Assembly: GCA_002704825.1 (NCBI GenBank)
Contig: PAIY01000205.1
Coordinates: 1-53,958, forward strand
DNA from: Phycisphaeraceae bacterium
GTDB lineage: Bacteria > Planctomycetota > Phycisphaerae > Phycisphaerales > Phycisphaeraceae
Length of the DNA stretch: 53,958 nt
Reading direction: 5' to 3'
The notes under the pieces are model-generated. The model worked only from the letters and a program-made list of their open reading frames with translations. It did not search any database and was not told where the DNA came from. Below, piece by piece: positions 1 through 8,429 of the stretch. The stretch's first letter is position 1. Each line of letters starts with the position of its first letter. The translations under genes and the position numbers were made by a program.

Positions 1-181
1 CGTATCGTGGCGACCATAGCCGCCGTGTGGCGTCGAACAAGCCCTGGGTAATCCACGATGCCCCTGGCACGTTTCGGGCGGCGTGGGCGGTCCTGTACGT
101 ATTTTCAGAACCGCTATCTTCTTCTGGACACAGTCGCTCAAATCCAGTCACCTGTCCAGTCTGATTTAAATGCTCAGACAT
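1..181 (-). CDS. Partial unknown protein, runs off the window
   Basis: An open frame on the minus strand starts with ATG at 181, preceded by a strong AGGAGG-type ribosome binding site, and stays open to the window edge (60 codons visible). It begins MSEHLNQTGQVTGFERLCPE and overlaps the last 8 nt of the upstream sigma-like gene, so the two are probably translationally coupled. I recognise no domain in the visible part. Given its neighbours it is probably another gene of the same phage- or plasmid-like element; that is inference from context only. Confidence 0.6.
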   Translation of the reverse strand, partial: MSEHLNQTGQVTGFERLCPEEDSGSENTYRTAHAARNVPGASWITQGLFDATRRLWSPRY

Positions 182-749
182 AAGATTCCTCCTGTTTTTC
201 AGGGGTTTTTGCATGTTCTGGATCAAAGTCCGGATCAATCCAAACCTTCAGGCCAGCATCGGTAAATGTCTTGCGCATCCGTTGGATGGCACGGGATACA
301 GTGTCCCGACCACACCCCACCTGCTTGGCGATGTCTTTGATGGTATGCCCGTGGCTTAAGCCGATGCAGATGTTGCGATCACGCTCGGTGAGTTTGGCCA
401 TGACCGATTCAATATCCATTCGCATATCGGAGACTTGGGTTGGCGGGACCGGTCTTGGCTGAACCGTTTTGAGGTAGTTGATGTTTCGCAATCGTTCGAT
501 GCGTTGCTGGTAACGCTTGCGGGCTCGCAGGTAACTGAATAGTTGCCGATCAATGACACTGGTGAGAACCGTGTTGAGCGACGCCCCATTGGATCGCTCC
601 GGTTTGAACAGGAAACGCGTGAGTTTGGGAACAATCTTCTGTTGCAAATCTTCAATCTCATCGGAGTTGATCCCCAAGCGTAATGCACGACGGATCACGA
701 GATTGGCAACCGTTTGATTTCGGGTTCCAACATAAACATTGCTGAGCAT
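174..749 (-). CDS. Sigma-70 region 4-like HTH regulator
   Basis: The C-terminal half reads like a sigma factor region 4 (…LTERDRNICIGLSHGHTIKDIAKQVGCGRDTVSRAIQRM…), a helix-turn-helix that in sigma factors contacts the -35 box. The N-terminal half is basic and helical, with no clear region 2. I chose the ATG at 749 because AAAGG lies about 6 nt upstream; the frame stays open to a TTG at 833, giving a longer 219-aa form. Such short sigma-like proteins are common as late-gene regulators in phages and as regulators in integrated elements. It is transcribed away from the recombination module, is coupled to the next (partial) gene, and shares a control region with the rightward genes. It could regulate either direction. 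Family is fairly safe; role is inferred. Confidence 0.6.
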   Translation of the reverse strand: MLSNVYVGTRNQTVANLVIRRALRLGINSDEIEDLQQKIVPKLTRFLFKPERSNGASLNTVLTSVIDRQLFSYLRARKRYQQRIERLRNINYLKTVQPRPVPPTQVSDMRMDIESVMAKLTERDRNICIGLSHGHTIKDIAKQVGCGRDTVSRAIQRMRKTFTDAGLKVWIDPDFDPEHAKTPEKQEESYV

Positions 750-918
750 GATTAACCTTTCATGACTTGGTTTGTTTGACGCCAAGACAACCTCGGTGTC
801 GTTACTCCCATGCTCTGCGCGGTGTTGGTTCAAGTCTGTGGTTCGTGCGACGTGTTGCCCATCTCTTATGTCCGGCGTGTGTGGCCTGTTGCTGGATCAC
901 CATTCACATTTACTGGCT

Positions 919-946
919 CATACGTGAGACACACGTCCCACGTATG
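919..946. promoter_or_regulatory. Dyad operator candidate in divergent control region
   Basis: CATACGTG (919-926) and CACGTATG (939-946) form a perfect 8-bp inverted pair with another CACGT half-site between them. It lies in the 318-bp divergent gap between the sigma-like gene (starting at 749) and the rightward genes (starting at 1068), where an operator for the element would be expected. Nothing else is recognised in this gap. Confidence 0.35.
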
Positions 947-1067
947 TGTTGTTCAATTCCGTCAATTTGATCCAGCAAATTTTCGCTCCAGCGGCAAATA
1001 ACAAGTGTCTGTGCCACATCGCATCGTGAGCCTGTGGCTGACCACCTGAATCTCGCTGGAGAAAACC

Positions 1068-1361
1068 ATGACCGCAAGAGCCCGATCACGTGATCCGATC
1101 ACATCCCACATTGCTGCACAAGAATCCGAAACCTCAGGACGTGCTTCATCACAACGGCAAATCTGCCTGATGGAAGTCTGGAAACAACCCGGACGCACCG
1201 CTGCGGAAATCGCGGTCACCGCAGGCATGCAACGTCATGTCCCATCCCGTCGATTGCCCGAACTGCGCACATCCGGCCAGGTCGTCAACGGCCCGCAGCG
1301 TGAATGCAAAGTCACCGGTCATCTGAGCATGACCTGGTATCCATTACAGGAGTCCAAATAA
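1068..1361 (+). CDS. Small HTH-like protein of the element
   Basis: A 97-aa basic protein. Residues about 30-75 (QICLMEVWKQPGRTAAEI…) look like a winged-helix/HTH fold of the kind found in small phage proteins encoded ahead of replication genes. The ATG at 1068 has GGAG 6-9 nt upstream. The stop overlaps the start of the nuclease gene (TAATG at 1359-1363), so the two are co-translated. Function is unknown; DNA binding is inferred from the fold-like pattern only. Confidence 0.5.
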   Translation: MTARARSRDPITSHIAAQESETSGRASSQRQICLMEVWKQPGRTAAEIAVTAGMQRHVPSRRLPELRTSGQVVNGPQRECKVTGHLSMTWYPLQESK

Positions 1362-2185
1362 TGATTCCCAAGAGTCTGGCTTCACAACTGATCTTTGAAC
1401 CTGCGGACACGTACCACGCCAAGTCCAAGGAAAATCTCAGCAGTCACCGGCTGGCTGACTTCCGTAAGTGTCCGTTGCTGTATCACTGGAAACTCACTGG
1501 CATGGCCAAGGATCAAGACAGCAGTGCTTATCTCATCGGGCGTGCCACGCACACAATGATTCTCGAAGGACACCAAAAATTTGATGAGGAATACATCGTC
1601 AGCGATGGCCCCATCAACCCAAAGACTGACAAACCGTTTGGCAGCAATACCAAGGCATATGCCCAATGGCTCAATGATCAGCCCAACCCGATTTTGACCA
1701 CCAAGCAGGCCCACGAGATCGAGATGATGGCCGAGGGCGTGATGTCTCATCCACTTGCCAAGCAACTGCTGGTATTGGGGACCGCTGAATCCGTGGTTCG
1801 CACGCGTTGGCAGAATGTCGATTGCCAGATCCGCATTGACTGGCTTTCGCACATGCTTGGTGCTGGCATCGTTGACCTGAAAACAACCAATGATCTGAAC
1901 CATTTTGAAGCGGACGCCCGTCGGTTCGGTTATGTCCATCAACTGGCGTTCTATCGCAGTATCGCTGCTGCCGCTGCCATGATTGATCCCCGTGATCTGC
2001 CGGTACATCTGATTGCCATCGAAAAGTCTGAACCTTATCGCTGCGGTGTGTGGCGGATGGGTGAAGACGTTCTTGCCATCGCTCAACGTGAAAACGAAGA
2101 CGCGGTCAAACGTCTACGTCACTGCCGTCAATCCAATATCTGGCCCACAGGCTTCGAAGAACTCCGCACCTTCGACTGGATGTAA
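1361..2185 (+). CDS. PD-(D/E)XK nuclease, DUF3799/exonuclease VIII-like
   Basis: A 274-aa protein. The N-terminal SSHRLADFRKCPLLYHWKLTG is the usual opening of phage RecE/Cas4-like PD-(D/E)XK nucleases. The core motifs are visible as …RIDW… followed by …GIVDLKTT…, giving the Asp and the D-x-K pair that bind metal, and a QLAFYR helix follows. These enzymes resect double-stranded ends to give single strands for annealing. The next genes, a Sak4-like ATPase and an SSB-like protein, are the expected partners. The start at 1361 is favoured over the in-frame ATG at 1304 because it has its own AGGAG and sits in a TAATG overlap with the upstream gene. About 100 nt with a CCCCGGAAG tandem separates it from the next gene. 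Confidence 0.8.
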   Translation: MIPKSLASQLIFEPADTYHAKSKENLSSHRLADFRKCPLLYHWKLTGMAKDQDSSAYLIGRATHTMILEGHQKFDEEYIVSDGPINPKTDKPFGSNTKAYAQWLNDQPNPILTTKQAHEIEMMAEGVMSHPLAKQLLVLGTAESVVRTRWQNVDCQIRIDWLSHMLGAGIVDLKTTNDLNHFEADARRFGYVHQLAFYRSIAAAAAMIDPRDLPVHLIAIEKSEPYRCGVWRMGEDVLAIAQRENEDAVKRLRHCRQSNIWPTGFEELRTFDWM

Positions 2186-2284
2186 CCCCCGGAAGCCCCC
2201 GGAAGCCCCCCCCCGGAAGTCAATCCCGGCAACGCGAACCATTCAAACCATACTGCAATTTCAATCCCGAAAGGAATCTCTGAC

Positions 2285-3067
2285 ATGAGTCTTCTATCAC
2301 AAATTCACATTGGCAAACAAGCTTCCCCACGTCGCTGCATGGTTCACGGCGTACAAGGTGTCGGTAAGAGCACGTTCGGTGCCACTGCTCGCAACCCGAT
2401 CTTCATCCAAACCGAAGATGGCCTGGGCGAAATTGATTGTGCCAAGTTCCCGCTGGCCCGTTCGTTTGGTCAGGTCACGGAAGCATTAACCGATCTGCGT
2501 AACGACGCCCATGATTTTCAAACCGTCGTCATCGATTCATTGGACTGGCTCGAACGCCTGATCTGGCAGGAAGTCTGCACCAGCGAAAATGTCTCCAATA
2601 TCGAAAAGATCGGCTTCCAGAAGGGATACACCTATGCCCTGAACTTCTGGCGAAAGTTCCTTGATGCCCTGGACGAATTGCGTCGTCTGCGCGGGATGAC
2701 GGTGGTCCTGATCGCTCATACCCGCATCGAAAAATTCCAAACGCCCGAGGATTCAGCTTTCGACCGTTTCTCACCACGTCTGCACAAGCTGGCTGCATCC
2801 GTGGTCATGGAATGGTGTGACGAAGTCTTCTTTGCCACATACACCGTCACCACCGATCCCAAGAAGATCAAGAGCATGACCGCGCCTCAGCGGGTAATGC
2901 GCACCTGCGAAGGTCCGACCCATGTGGCCAAGAACCGGCTGAACATGCCCTATGAACTGCCTCTGGAATGGGATGCCTATGCCTATTACACCCAACAGGC
3001 TCATCCGCAAAATGACCCGTCAACTGAAATCACAACAACCGAATCCGACATTTCTGCTTCCAACTGA
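2285..3067 (+). CDS. Sak4-like ATP-binding recombination protein
   Basis: A 260-aa single-domain RecA-fold ATPase of the phage AAA_24/Sak4 type. Walker A is GVQGVGKSTFG near residue 24 and Walker B is TVVIDSLDWLE near residue 81. The family has a RecA-like core without the long RecA N and C domains, and its characterised members assist single-strand annealing together with a phage SSB. Here it lies between an end-resecting nuclease and a DUF669 SSB-like gene, which supports a role in homologous recombination of the element. An AAAGGA ribosome binding site precedes the ATG. The C-terminal 20 residues are Thr/Ser-rich and probably disordered. Confidence 0.8.
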   Translation: MSLLSQIHIGKQASPRRCMVHGVQGVGKSTFGATARNPIFIQTEDGLGEIDCAKFPLARSFGQVTEALTDLRNDAHDFQTVVIDSLDWLERLIWQEVCTSENVSNIEKIGFQKGYTYALNFWRKFLDALDELRRLRGMTVVLIAHTRIEKFQTPEDSAFDRFSPRLHKLAASVVMEWCDEVFFATYTVTTDPKKIKSMTAPQRVMRTCEGPTHVAKNRLNMPYELPLEWDAYAYYTQQAHPQNDPSTEITTTESDISASN

Positions 3068-3097
3068 CACTTACCTATTGAACAAGGAGATTGATCT

Positions 3098-3568
3098 ATG
3101 GCAAACCTCAATGGTTTTAATGCTTCCCAAGTCGAACCGTCACAGGATTTTGAACCTCTACCCGCAGGCAAATACCTGGCGGTGATCACCGAGTCCGAAT
3201 CCAAGCCCACCAAGAATGGCAAAGGCGAATACCTGCAACTGACCTTTCAGATTCTCGATGGTCCGTACAAAGGTCGCTATGTCTGGGCACGTTTGAATCT
3301 CAAGAACCCCAACCCCACCGCAGTGCATATCGCTCAGCAGGAACTCTCATCCATCTGTCGTGCGGTGGGTGTGATGCAACCTGGCGACAGTGTCGAACTG
3401 CACAACATCCCGTTGGTCATCACCGTCAAGCTCAAGAAACGTGATGACAACGGCGACATGTCCAACGAAGTTCGTGGCTATGCCAAACGCGATGCCTCCA
3501 CCGGCAATGCACCCGATGGCACTGCTTCCACGCAGACCGCGCCGACGACGCCTCCCTGGAAACGTTGA
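3098..3568 (+). CDS. DUF669 single-strand DNA-binding-like protein
   Basis: A 156-aa protein matching DUF669 in layout: an N-terminal F-x(n)-EPLPAGKYLAVITESE strand pair, a central NGKGEYLQLTFQILDGPYKGRYVWARLNL OB-like segment, and an acidic-poor Pro/Thr tail ending PPWKR. DUF669 proteins are encoded with phage annealing proteins and are thought to act as SSBs. AAGGAG precedes the ATG at 3098. A strong terminator follows directly, so it is the last gene of the first transcription unit. Confidence 0.78.
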   Translation: MANLNGFNASQVEPSQDFEPLPAGKYLAVITESESKPTKNGKGEYLQLTFQILDGPYKGRYVWARLNLKNPNPTAVHIAQQELSSICRAVGVMQPGDSVELHNIPLVITVKLKKRDDNGDMSNEVRGYAKRDASTGNAPDGTASTQTAPTTPPWKR

Positions 3569-3588
3569 TTGCTCCATTTACATCTCCC

Positions 3589-3630
3589 AGCCTCCCGGCA
3601 GTTGTTCTGACTGTCGGGAGGCTCGTTTTT
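3589..3630 (+). terminator. Rho-independent terminator
   Basis: AGCCTCCCGGCAG (3589-3601) pairs with CTGTCGGGAGGCT (3611-3623), with one G-U pair and a 9-nt loop, followed by CGTTTTT. It splits the module into two units between the SSB-like gene and the RusA gene. Confidence 0.85.
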
Positions 3631-3652
3631 AACCTGCTTTTACTGGGCAATC

Positions 3653-4003
3653 ATGCTTGAACTGGACCTGCCATACCCACCTTCGGTTAATCACTACTGG
3701 AGACACTTCCGTGGTCGCACTGTGATCAGTCGCAATGGTCTGCGCTTCCGTGATGCCGTTCGGGACATTCTTCTGGCGATGCAGGTCCAGCCCATGTCCG
3801 GCCCTTTGGCTGTACATGTCGAAGTTTTCCCGCCGGATCGTCGTCGACGTGACCTGGACAACCTGCTCAAAGCCATTGGCGACGCATTGGAACATGGCGG
3901 AGCGTTCCATGATGACAGTCAGATCGTTTGGCTCCTGATCGAAAAAGCACAGGTCATGCCCAAGACAGGCAAAGTTCACGTGAGGATTACGGAGAAACAA
4001 TGA
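3653..4003 (+). CDS. rusA: RusA-family Holliday junction resolvase
   Basis: A 116-aa protein with the full RusA pattern: LPYPPSVNHYWR at the N-terminus, then PPDRRRRDLDNLLKAIGDAL with the conserved acidic residues, and HDDSQIVWL. RusA cuts four-way junctions symmetrically and resolves branched replication or recombination intermediates; in phages it debranches DNA before packaging. Length is typical for the family (about 115-120 aa). It overlaps the next gene by 4 nt (ATGA at 4000-4003), so they are coupled. Confidence 0.88.
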   Translation: MLELDLPYPPSVNHYWRHFRGRTVISRNGLRFRDAVRDILLAMQVQPMSGPLAVHVEVFPPDRRRRDLDNLLKAIGDALEHGGAFHDDSQIVWLLIEKAQVMPKTGKVHVRITEKQ

Positions 4004-4254
4004 CTCGTTCTCTTAAAAAACAAACTGCCATTCAGAATGAACTTATCTGTGCTGCCTTGCGCTATTGTGCAGTTGCAGATTGGTTTGAAGGTCATCCCAG
4101 CACCTGGTTACAAAACATGAGTGATCAACAGGCGATGGCTGTGTTTAATCAGGCTGAAAAAGAACTGCGTCAAGCTGGTGCAAACGCATTGCGGCAACAT
4201 GGACACCGCAAAATGGTGCTTCAAGGCATGGGACTTCCCGAGGAGGTTCTGTGA
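4000..4254 (+). CDS. Small unknown protein between RusA and helicase
   Basis: An 84-aa helical protein starting MTRSLKKQTAIQNELICAAL. It shares 4-nt overlaps with both neighbours (ATGA with rusA, GTGA with the helicase), which strongly supports it being translated. The start at 4000 has GGAG upstream. No family is recognised; it may be a small accessory factor for the helicase or resolvase, but only the gene order suggests this. Confidence 0.65.
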   Translation: MTRSLKKQTAIQNELICAALRYCAVADWFEGHPSTWLQNMSDQQAMAVFNQAEKELRQAGANALRQHGHRKMVLQGMGLPEEVL

Positions 4255-6002
4255 CCTTGTTTACCCAGGCACAATCACAACGCCTGCCTATGACACTGCG
4301 ACCGTACCAGACACAGGCAGTCGATGCGGTCTATGAACATCTCCGCATGCAAGACGACAATCCCTGCGTGGTGATCCCCACAGGTGGTGGCAAAACGCCC
4401 GTGATCGCACGCATCTGTTCGGATGCGGTCACGCGCTGGAATGGTCGCGTTTTGATCCTTGCCCATGTCAAAGAACTGCTTGAACAGGCCAAGGACAAAC
4501 TTGACCAGGTCTGCCCGGACATTCACGTGGGCGTTTATTCTGCGGGACTCAAACGCCGTGACACATCGCATCCGGTCATCATTGCAGGAATTCAGTCGAT
4601 CTATCAGAAGGCAGATCAACTGGGACATTTTGATCTGGTAATCGTCGACGAAGCCCACATGATCCCCATTGTCGATGGCGATGGGATGTACAGACGATTA
4701 CTCACCGACATGCAGCAGATCAATCCGGCATTGCGTGTGATCGGCCTCACCGCTACACCATTTCGGATGTCGTCCGGGCCGATCTGCGTGCCACCGCCCG
4801 ATGGGATTCTCAACAGCATCTGTTTTGAGATCGGTGTACGCGAGCTGATCCGTGATGGTTTTCTCTCGCCACTTAAATCAAAGGCCGGTCGATTCAAGCC
4901 TGATTTCCAGCAGTTGCATGTTCGTGCAGGTGAGTTTGTGGCTGATGAGGTGGAAACACTCATGGATCAGGACTCAATGGTGCATGCGGCCTGCCGCGAG
5001 ATTGTTGAGGCAGTAAAAACCACAGAACGAAAGTCCTGTCTGGTGTTCGCATCAGGCGTGGATCATGGCACGCACGTAACCAAACTGCTCGAGCGGGTCT
5101 CCGGCAAGGAGTGCGGTTTCATCGATGGACAGACGCCCACGCTCTACCGCGACATGTTGATCCAACGGTTCCGCGATGGCGACTTGGCATACCTGGTCAA
5201 TGTCAACGTCCTGACCACCGGCTTTGATGCGCCCAATGTCGATTGCGTGGCCCTGCTACGCCCGACGATGTCGCCCGGGTTGTACTACCAGATGGTGGGT
5301 CGAGGCTTTCGCATCTGTGAAGGCAAGACCGATTGTTTGGTACTGGACTTTGGTGGCAATGTGCTGCGCCATGGCCCAGTTGACGCGATCCGCGTTAACG
5401 CTCCGGCCAGCAAAGGCACTGGTATCGCGCCTGCCAAGGAATGCCCCTCCTGTATGGCATTGATTGCAACCGGCTACGCGACCTGCCCGGATTGCGGTCA
5501 TGTATTCCCACCACCCCAACGCCGCAAACACGAAGCAGAATCCGATTCCACTGGCATCCTCACCGGCCAAGTCAGTATCGACGAATACAAGGTCCGCCGG
5601 GTCTATTACAGCATTCACGTCAAACGCAATGCACCGGCCGACGCACCGCGATCCATGCGCGTGGATTACGAAGTCGGTTTCCATCAACAGAATTCCGAGT
5701 GGATTTGTCTTGAGCATCCCCATGACAGTTTTGCTCGTCGCAAAGCCGAGCAATGGTGGGCAACGCGCAGCAACCTGCCATGCCCAAACAATGTCGAAGA
5801 GGCAGTGGAATTGGCTGACCGCGATCAACTGGCCATGCCCCGGTCCATCAAGGTGCGATCCGTTGCCGGTGAGAAGTTTGATCGAATCGTGCATTACGAC
5901 CTGGGCCCCAAGCCGGATGCCGACGACGACTGGGGGATCATTGGTGATGAAGATGACAACTTACCCGCGTATGTCCCGGCAGATGATGACATCCCATTTT
6001 GA
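4251..6002 (+). CDS. SF2 DEAD/DEAH-type helicase of a phage module
   Basis: A 583-aa superfamily 2 helicase. The Q-like opening TLRPYQTQAVDAV is followed by motif I IPTGGGKTP (about residue 43), motif II VDEAHM (about 134), motif III GLTATPFR, and motif VI QMVGRGFRI. A Cys-rich segment CPSCMALIATGYATCPDCG (about residues 398-416) is a four-cysteine zinc ribbon. The family resembles RadD/UvsW-like phage helicases that remodel recombination intermediates. It starts with GTG at 4251, directly after AGGAGG. The C-terminal 170 residues (…DEYKVRRVYYSIHVKRN…) match the extension seen in phage members. Confidence 0.85.
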   Translation: MTLFTQAQSQRLPMTLRPYQTQAVDAVYEHLRMQDDNPCVVIPTGGGKTPVIARICSDAVTRWNGRVLILAHVKELLEQAKDKLDQVCPDIHVGVYSAGLKRRDTSHPVIIAGIQSIYQKADQLGHFDLVIVDEAHMIPIVDGDGMYRRLLTDMQQINPALRVIGLTATPFRMSSGPICVPPPDGILNSICFEIGVRELIRDGFLSPLKSKAGRFKPDFQQLHVRAGEFVADEVETLMDQDSMVHAACREIVEAVKTTERKSCLVFASGVDHGTHVTKLLERVSGKECGFIDGQTPTLYRDMLIQRFRDGDLAYLVNVNVLTTGFDAPNVDCVALLRPTMSPGLYYQMVGRGFRICEGKTDCLVLDFGGNVLRHGPVDAIRVNAPASKGTGIAPAKECPSCMALIATGYATCPDCGHVFPPPQRRKHEAESDSTGILTGQVSIDEYKVRRVYYSIHVKRNAPADAPRSMRVDYEVGFHQQNSEWICLEHPHDSFARRKAEQWWATRSNLPCPNNVEEAVELADRDQLAMPRSIKVRSVAGEKFDRIVHYDLGPKPDADDDWGIIGDEDDNLPAYVPADDDIPF

Positions 6003-8011
6003 TGAAGCAGGCAGCCAGAACCATGACGATTTGTGAACGAGCCATTGCATATCAACAAGCTGGCCTGACCGTGCTACCAGCGATCAAAGCCCAAAAGCGG
6101 CCTGCAGTCCCTTCTTGGAAAACTTACCAGGATCAATCTCCCACGTCTGAACAGATTGATACATGGTTCGGCACATCTTCAAGCAAACACGATGGCCTGT
6201 GCATTGTCTGTGGCAAGACTTCCGGCAATCTGGAAGTCATCGACTTTGATGCCAACGGCGAGTTGTTCTCTGCATGGTTTGATCGCATCCCACCTGATCT
6301 GCGTGATCACCTGGTGGTCGAGTCGACTCCTTCCAATGGCGAGCATGTCATCTACCGTTGCCAAACGTCTGTCAGTGGTAATCTCAAACTCGCCCAGCGT
6401 CAGGACAGTCAGACTCAGAAAATCATCACACTTATTGAAACCCGTGGTGAAGGTGGTCTGTTCCTGTGTGATCCGACGCCGGGTTACGAATTGATCCAAG
6501 GTGATCTTTGCGATCTGCCTGTTCTCACTGAGTCCGAACGTGAAATCCTGCTGCAAGCTGCGTGGGAACTCAACGAATACATCCCGCCGGTAGTCGATGG
6601 GCCACCACCTCATTCACGAGCAGCTTATGATGGATCAATCCGGCCCGGTGATGCGTTTAACAGCGAAGCTGATCCCAGAGATATCCTCAAGCAACACGGT
6701 TGGGTACACGTCCGCAATGGCAACGATGGCAATGAATACTGGCGACGTCCGGGTAAAAACTCAGGCTGGTCAGCAACACTCAAAGACGGCGTATTTTATG
6801 TGTTCACCGTCAATGCGCATCCGTTTGAATCACGAAAAGCCTATTCGCCGTTCTCAGTATTGACCTTGCTGGAACATGGTGGCGATTATGCACGTGCCGC
6901 TTCGGCATTGCGTTCGCAGGGCTATGGGGCACCGGCTCCCAATACCATGTCCACGCCAATGCCACCCACAGCAGCACCATTGTCATTCGAACCCCTGACC
7001 GTGCGGCAACTCACCAACGATCACCCCAAACTCAGAAAACCAATCATCCATGGTTTGCTACGCGAAGGTGAGACTATGAACCTGATCTCCGCTCCGAAAA
7101 TGGGCAAGAGCTGGTTGGTAACTGATCTTGCTTTATCCATTGCAACTGGGCGTGACTGGCTGGGGAATTTTCCTTGTGAACGTGGCGATGTTCTGATTCT
7201 CGACAACGAATTGCATCGTGAAACCAGTGCCAACCGCATCCCAAAGGTTGCTAATGCTCGCAGTATCCCGACTGATGCCTATGCCGACCGGGTCTGGGTT
7301 CAGAACCTGCGTGGTGCTTTGCAGGACGTATTCACGTTGGGCACGTTTTTCCAGTCGATTGAACCAGGTCGGTACAAGGTGATCATTCTCGATGCGTTCT
7401 ATCGGTTCATGCCCCGGGATATGGATGAGAACGATAACGGGACGATGGCTTCGCTCTACAACCACATTGACCGTTATGCCGACCAGTTGGCCTGTTCGTT
7501 CGTGCTGATTCATCACAGTTCCAAAGGCAACCAGTCGGGCAAAAGCGTTACTGATGTCGGTGCAGGTGCGGGTAGTCAGAGCCGAGCCACGGACACACAC
7601 ATGATCCTTCGCAGCCACGAGGAGGAAGACGCTGTCGTGCTGGATGCGGCCGTGCGGTCCTGGCCACCGGTATCACCATGCTGTCTGCGTTGGGCGTTCC
7701 CGGTTTGGCATGCTGCTGATGATCTGGACCCCACGCAACTGCGATCCGAGAAGTCGAAAAAACGTGGTCAGAAAAAGCCCGAATGGACTGCCCAGTCATT
7801 TATCGATGCGTTTGTGGATGACACACCGGCTGTGCGAACCAGCATCATCGCTAAGGCAATCGATGCCGGGCTATCGCGTTGGGCTGCTGACAACCTGCTT
7901 CGGTCAGCTGATAACGATGGTCTTCTGCAGCGACATGGCAGCGGTCAACGCAATGAACCCTACACATATCAGCGTGTCGTGACACATACCAATAGAGGGA
8001 GTTCCAAGTGA
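6002..8011 (+). CDS. Primase-polymerase fused to RepA-like ATPase
   Basis: About 669 aa. Residues about 10-175 are a bifunctional primase/polymerase (AEP) domain, with GLTVLPAIKAQKRPAVPSW, the metal-binding VIDFDANGE and NGEHVIYR. Residues about 340-560 are a RepA-type hexameric helicase core (AAA_25), with Walker A APKMGKSWL and Walker B VLILDNE, then VIILDAFYRF and LIHHSSKGN. The C-terminus looks like a winged helix. Fusions of this type prime and unwind DNA at the origin of phages and plasmids. ATG 6002 overlaps the helicase stop (TGATG); a TTG at 5999 and an ATG at 6023 are other possible starts. Repeated motifs immediately downstream could be its origin. Confidence 0.82.
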   Translation: MKQAARTMTICERAIAYQQAGLTVLPAIKAQKRPAVPSWKTYQDQSPTSEQIDTWFGTSSSKHDGLCIVCGKTSGNLEVIDFDANGELFSAWFDRIPPDLRDHLVVESTPSNGEHVIYRCQTSVSGNLKLAQRQDSQTQKIITLIETRGEGGLFLCDPTPGYELIQGDLCDLPVLTESEREILLQAAWELNEYIPPVVDGPPPHSRAAYDGSIRPGDAFNSEADPRDILKQHGWVHVRNGNDGNEYWRRPGKNSGWSATLKDGVFYVFTVNAHPFESRKAYSPFSVLTLLEHGGDYARAASALRSQGYGAPAPNTMSTPMPPTAAPLSFEPLTVRQLTNDHPKLRKPIIHGLLREGETMNLISAPKMGKSWLVTDLALSIATGRDWLGNFPCERGDVLILDNELHRETSANRIPKVANARSIPTDAYADRVWVQNLRGALQDVFTLGTFFQSIEPGRYKVIILDAFYRFMPRDMDENDNGTMASLYNHIDRYADQLACSFVLIHHSSKGNQSGKSVTDVGAGAGSQSRATDTHMILRSHEEEDAVVLDAAVRSWPPVSPCCLRWAFPVWHAADDLDPTQLRSEKSKKRGQKKPEWTAQSFIDAFVDDTPAVRTSIIAKAIDAGLSRWAADNLLRSADNDGLLQRHGSGQRNEPYTYQRVVTHTNRGSSK

Positions 8012-8040
8012 TGAACATGATGTTTTGTTCTGGATTTTCA

Positions 8041-8197
8041 ATTCGTTTTGTGCGCCAAACAACCCCACAAAATGAAAGCCGCACGCCGTGTCTGGATTCA
8101 TTTTGTGCGCCCCCTAAAGGGGCGCACACAAAATGAATCAGACCAAGACCGGCGTGCCCCGATTTCGAAGGACGAATCTCGGCACACAAAACGAATC
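8041..8197. repeat. Cluster of ATTCRTTTTGTGYGC repeats
   Basis: Five imperfect copies of one motif lie in the 418-bp gap between the primase and the methyltransferase: forward at 8041-8056 and 8095-8111, reverse at 8062-8076, 8122-8139 and 8182-8197. The copies at 8095-8111 and 8122-8139 form a GC-capped hairpin (…GCGCCCCCTAAAGGGGCGC…). No convincing gene lies in the gap. They could be origin iterons or operators, or a structured RNA leader. Confidence 0.6.
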
Positions 8198-8429
8198 GCC
8201 GTGCCCCGCCTACGTTGGCCCACGTCGCGTTGGTACGGGAAAGGCGAACGAATAGACCACCAAGCCACCGTGGGCCACAGACGCCAACGTCGTGCGACAG
8301 GGCCAAAGCCACCTCATGCCAGAACTCGGAACTGACTTTGAATGGTTCCTCCCTGGCCCAAATCCATCGTAATGGCCGCGGGAACAGCACCGCTTATAGA
8401 CAGACTTTCTTTCTTGAAGGAAAAATTTT

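Noticed and set aside
2186..2284. CCCCGGAAG tandem as a CRISPR-like or regulatory repeat
   Set aside because: Only three short copies without spacers.
8048..8335. Open frame of about 95 codons in the gap after the primase gene
   Set aside because: No ribosome site, unlikely composition, and it runs through the repeated TTTTGTG motifs.
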